A stretch of 64,000 nucleotides of DNA from Sacculina carcini. Lineage: Eukaryota > Arthropoda > Thecostraca > Sacculinidae. The position numbers were made by a program, and so were the translations under genes. Position 1 is the first letter of the stretch, and each line of letters starts with the position of its first letter. Below, one piece after another: positions 60,606-64,000 of this stretch. A model generated the notes under the pieces. The model saw nothing but the letters and a program-made list of their open reading frames with translations. It was not told where the DNA came from and did not search any database. Where the stretch lies: the NCBI GenBank assembly GCA_916048095.2, contig OU696581.1, positions 5,117,445 to 5,181,444 of the forward strand. Direction: 5' to 3'.

Positions 60606-61742
60606 TTTTCTTTATTTTCTTTATTTTCTTTATTTTCTTTATTTTCTTTATTTTCTTTATTTTCTTTATTTTCTTTATTTTCTTTATTTTCTTTATTTTC
60701 TTTATTTTCTTTATTTTCTTTATTTTCTTTATTTTCTTTATTTTCTTTATTTTCTTTATTTTCTTTATTTTCTTTATTTTCTTTATTTTCTTTATTTTCT
60801 TTATTTTCTTTATTTTCTTTATTTTCTTTATTTTCTTTATTTTCTTTATTTTCTTTATTTTCTTTATTTTCTTTATTTTCTTCATTTTCTTCATTTTCTT
60901 CATTTTCTTCATTTTCTTTATTTTCTTTATTTTCTTTATTTTCTTTATTTTCTTTATTTTCTTTATTTTCTTTATTTTCTTTATTTTCTTTATTTTCTTT
61001 ATTTTCTTTATTTTCTTTATTTTCTTTATTTTCTTTATTTTCTTTATTTTCTTTATTTTCTTTATTTTCTTTATTTTCTTTATTTTCTTTATTTTCTTTA
61101 TTTTCTTTATTTTCTTTATTTTCTTTATTTTCTTTATTTTCTTTATTTTCTTTATTTTCTTTATTTTCTTTATTTTCTTTATTTTCTTTATTTTCTTTAT
61201 TTTCTTTATTTTCTTTATTTTCTTTATTTTCTTTATTTTCTTTATTTTCTTTATTTTCTTTATTTTCTTTATTTTCTTTATTTTCTTTATTTTCTTTATT
61301 TTCTTTATTTTCTTTATTTTCTTTATTTTCTTTATTTTCTTTATTTACTTTATTTACTTTATTTACTTTATTTTCTTTATTTTCTTTATTTTCTTTATTT
61401 TCTTTATTTTCTTTATTTTCTTTATTTTCTTTATTTTCTTTATTTTCTTTATTTTCTTTATTTTCTTTATTTTCTTTATTTTCTTTATTTACTTTATTTA
61501 CTTTATTTACTTTATTTTTTTTATTTTCTTTATTTTCTGTATTTTCTTTAATTCATCCAATTTATTTCGATTATTTGTGTGTAGAGTTTAGTGTTGAGTG
61601 AAGAAAGATATTACCTGGCTGGGATTCGAACCGAGGTCCTCGGGGTTCGAGCAGAGTCTTACGCGGTCCGGCCATTGTATATGCTCAAGAGAGATGGTTT
61701 ATATGTGGTATATATAGTGCGCAAGCACGAGTGTACAATTAA
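60606..61742 (-). mobile_element. Tandem SINE copy R5 (longest tail)
   Basis: Head 61614-61678. Tail 60606-61552, about 105 units, with clustered variants: ttcattttc four times near 60880-60915 and tttacttta triplets near 61345 and 61490. Confidence 0.9.
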
Positions 61743-62347
61743 TTTTCTTTATTTTCTTTATTTTCTTTATTTTCTTTATTTTCTTTATTTTCTTTATTTT
61801 CTTTATTTTCTTTATTTTCTTTATTTTCTTTATTTTCTTTATTTTCTTTATTTTCTTTATTTTCTTTATTTTCTTTATTTTCTTTATTTTCTTTATTTTC
61901 TTTATTTTCTTTATTTTCTTTATTTTCTTTATTTTCTTTATTTTCTTTATTTTCTTTATTTTCTTTATTTTCTTTATTTTCTTTATTTTCTTTATTTTCT
62001 TTATTTTCTTTATTTTCTTTATTTTCTTTATTTTCTTTATTTTCTTTATTTTCTTTATTTTCTTTATTTTCTTTATTTTCTTTATTTTCTTTATTTTCTT
62101 TATTTTCTTTATTTTCTTTATTTTCTTTATTTTCTTTATTTTCTTTATTTTCTTTAATTCATCCAATTTATTTCGATTATTTGTGTGTAGAGTTTAGTGT
62201 TGAGTGAAGAAAGTTATTTCCTGGCTGGGATTCGAACCGAGGTCCTCGGGGTTCGAGCAGAGTCTTACGCGGTCCGGCCATTGTAGATGTTCAAGAGAGA
62301 TGGTTTATATGTGGTATATATAGTGCGTAAGCACGAGTGTACAATTA
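61743..62347 (-). mobile_element. Tandem SINE copy R6
   Basis: Head 62220-62284, tail 61743-62156. Confidence 0.9.
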
Positions 62348-62711
62348 ATTTTCTTTATTTTCTTTATTTTCTTTATTTTCTTTATTTTCTTTATTTTCTT
62401 TATTTTCTTTATTTTCTTTATTTTCTTTATTTTCTTTATTTTCTTTATTTTCTTTATTTTCTTTATTTTCTTTATTTTCTTTATTTTCTTTATTTTCTTT
62501 ATTTTCTTTAATTTCTTTAATTCATCCAATTTATTTCGATTATTTGTGTGTAGAGTTTAGTGTTGAGTGAAGAAAGTTATTACCTGGCTGGGATTCGAAC
62601 CGAGGTCCTCGGGGTTCGAGCAGAGTCTTACGCGGTCCGGCCATTGTAGATGTTCAAGAGAGATGGTTTATATGTGGTATATATAGTGCGCAAGCACGAG
62701 TGTACAATTGA
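62348..62711 (-). mobile_element. Tandem SINE copy R7
   Basis: Head 62583-62647, tail 62348-62520. Confidence 0.9.
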
Positions 62712-63163
62712 TTTTCTTTATTTTCTTTATTTTCTTTATTTTCTTTATTTTCTTTATTTTCTTTATTTTCTTTATCTTCTTTATTTTCTTTATTTTCTTT
62801 ATTTTCTTTATTTTCTTTATTTTCTTTATTTTCTTTATTTTCTTTATTTTCTTTATTTTCTTTATTTTCTTTATTTTCTTTATTTTCTTTATTTTCTTTA
62901 TTTTGTTTATTTTCTTTATTTTCTTTATTTTCTTTATTTTCTTTATTTTCTTTATTTTCTTTATTTTCTTTAATTCATCCAATTTATTTCGATTATTTGT
63001 GTGTAGAGTTTAGTGTTGAGTGAAGAAAGTTATTACCTGGCTGGGATTCGAACCGAGGTCCTCGGGGTTCGAGCAGGGTCTTACGCGGTCCGGCCATTGT
63101 AGATGTTCAAGAGAGATGGTTTATATGTGGTATATAGAGTGCGCAAGCACGAGTGTACAATTA
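62712..63163 (-). mobile_element. Tandem SINE copy R8
   Basis: Head 63036-63100 (one substitution, gagcagggtc), tail 62712-62972. Confidence 0.9.
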
Positions 63164-63508
63164 ATTTTCTTTATTTTCTTTGTTTTCTATATTTTCTTTA
63201 TTTTCTTTATTTTCTTTATTTTCTTTATTTTCTTTATTTTCTTTATTTTCTTTATTTTCTTTATTTTCTTTATTTTCTTTATTGTCATTATTTTCTATAT
63301 TTTCTTTATTTTCTTTATTTTCTTTATTTTCCAATCCAATTTATTTCGATTATTTGTGTGTAGAGTTTAGTGTTGAGTGAAGAAAGTTATTACCTGGCTG
63401 GGATTCGAACCGAGGTCCTCGGGGTTCGAGCAGAGTCTTACGCGGTCCGGCCATTGTAGATGTTCAAGAGAGATGGTTTATATGTTAATAGTTTATGGTT
63501 AATAGTTA
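63164..63508 (-). mobile_element. Tandem SINE copy R9, altered leader
   Basis: Head 63393-63457. Tail 63164-63331 has the same ttgtcattattttctata interruption as R3. The leader is replaced by ttaatagtttatggttaata. Confidence 0.9.
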
Positions 63509-63871
63509 ATTTTCTTTATTTTCTTTATTTTCTTTATTTTCTTTATTTTCTTTATTTTCTTTATTTTCTTTATTTTCTTTATTTTCTTTATTTTCTTTAT
63601 TTTCTTTATTTTCTTTATTTTCTTTATTTTCTTTATTTTCTTTATTTTCTTTATTTTCTTTATTTTCTTTATTTTCTTTAATTCATCCAATTTATTTCGA
63701 TTATTTGTGTGTAGAGTTTAGTGTTGAGTGAAGAAAGATATTACCTGGCTGGGATTCGAACCGAGGTCCTCGGGGTTCGAGCAGAGTCTTACGCGGTCCG
63801 GCCATTGTAGATGCTCAAGAGAGATGGTTTATATGTGGTATATATAGTGCGCAAGCACGAGTGTACAATTA
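63509..63871 (-). mobile_element. Tandem SINE copy R10
   Basis: Head 63744-63808, tail 63509-63681. The tail of the next copy begins at 63872 and runs off the window. Confidence 0.9.
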
Positions 63872-64000
63872 ATTTTCTTTATTTTCTTTATTTTCTTTAT
63901 TTTCTTTATTTTCTTTATTTTCTTTATTTTCTTTATTTTCTTTATTTTCTTTATTTTCTTTATTTTCTTTATTTTTTTTATTTTCTTTATTTTCTTTATT

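Larger units (their letters stand above)
59110..64000 (-). repeat. Simple SINE + 9-bp tail tandem array (10+ copies)
   Basis: Head-to-tail copies on the - strand of: a leader (tgtacactcgtgcttgcgca, TATA-like tatatatacc), a tRNA-like head, a ~75-bp body (aataactttcttcactcaac and following) and an (AAAGAAAAT)n tail that runs straight into the next leader. The modules A, D and E of the left array are absent. The head reads TGGCCGGACCG where the left array has TGGCCGAACCG. A truncated leader (59112-59153) begins the array right after the satellite. It continues past the window edge. Confidence 0.95.

Noticed and set aside
1-64000. Retroviral or other virus-derived elements
   Set aside because: No long terminal repeats, gag, protease, integrase or capsid-like segments were recognised. 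The only reverse transcriptase is of LINE type.

Overview
The window is eukaryotic. It contains tandem satellites, a LINE, DNA-transposon remnants, tRNA-derived SINEs, spliced-looking exons and a C2H2 zinc-finger exon. Host: an invertebrate animal. A mollusc or other lophotrochozoan is my guess, at low confidence. Most of the sequence is repetitive; ordinary coding sequence is confined to about 48.0-55.0 kb.

Layout. (1) 1-36950: twenty head-to-tail copies of a composite tandem unit on the + strand. Each unit has an AT-rich block of three or four ~100-bp sub-repeats, a tRNA(Leu/Ser)-like Pol III head, a 9-bp minisatellite of very variable length (about 0.2-2.9 kb), and a ~262-bp GC-rich module full of palindromes. 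Three units (2, 4 and 5) also carry the same 5'-truncated LINE at the same position. (2) 36951-39930: a 68-bp satellite with dyad symmetries. (3) 39930-44543: an apparently intact LINE (jockey superfamily, L2/CR1-like) whose single ORF carries a 2A-like motif. (4) 44543-46077: a decayed piggyBac transposon missing its 5' part. (5) 46.1-56.0 kb: host-like DNA. It has two exons resembling the KRAB-type N-terminus of PRDM9, an eight-finger C2H2 exon, a tRNA-Val-derived SINE, a hAT-like MITE, a 1.1-kb hAT-like element with target-site duplication, an internally inverted transposase relic and three near-perfect hairpins. (6) 55997-56196: an assembly gap of exactly 200 N. (7) 56197-59108: the 68-bp satellite in reverse orientation. 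(8) 59110-64000: ten copies of the tRNA-like SINE plus 9-bp tail on the - strand, without the extra modules of the left array.

Reading. Left and right flanks carry the same two repeat families in opposite orientation, so the window looks like a giant inverted structure. The 200-N gap lies exactly where the right arm begins, so this symmetry may be a scaffolding artefact. The right array is the simple SINE tandem. The left array is the same SINE embedded in a larger unit that has undergone block amplification. The many long open frames across the 9-bp tracts arise because nine is a multiple of three; they are not genes. No viral or retrovirus-like element was recognised.
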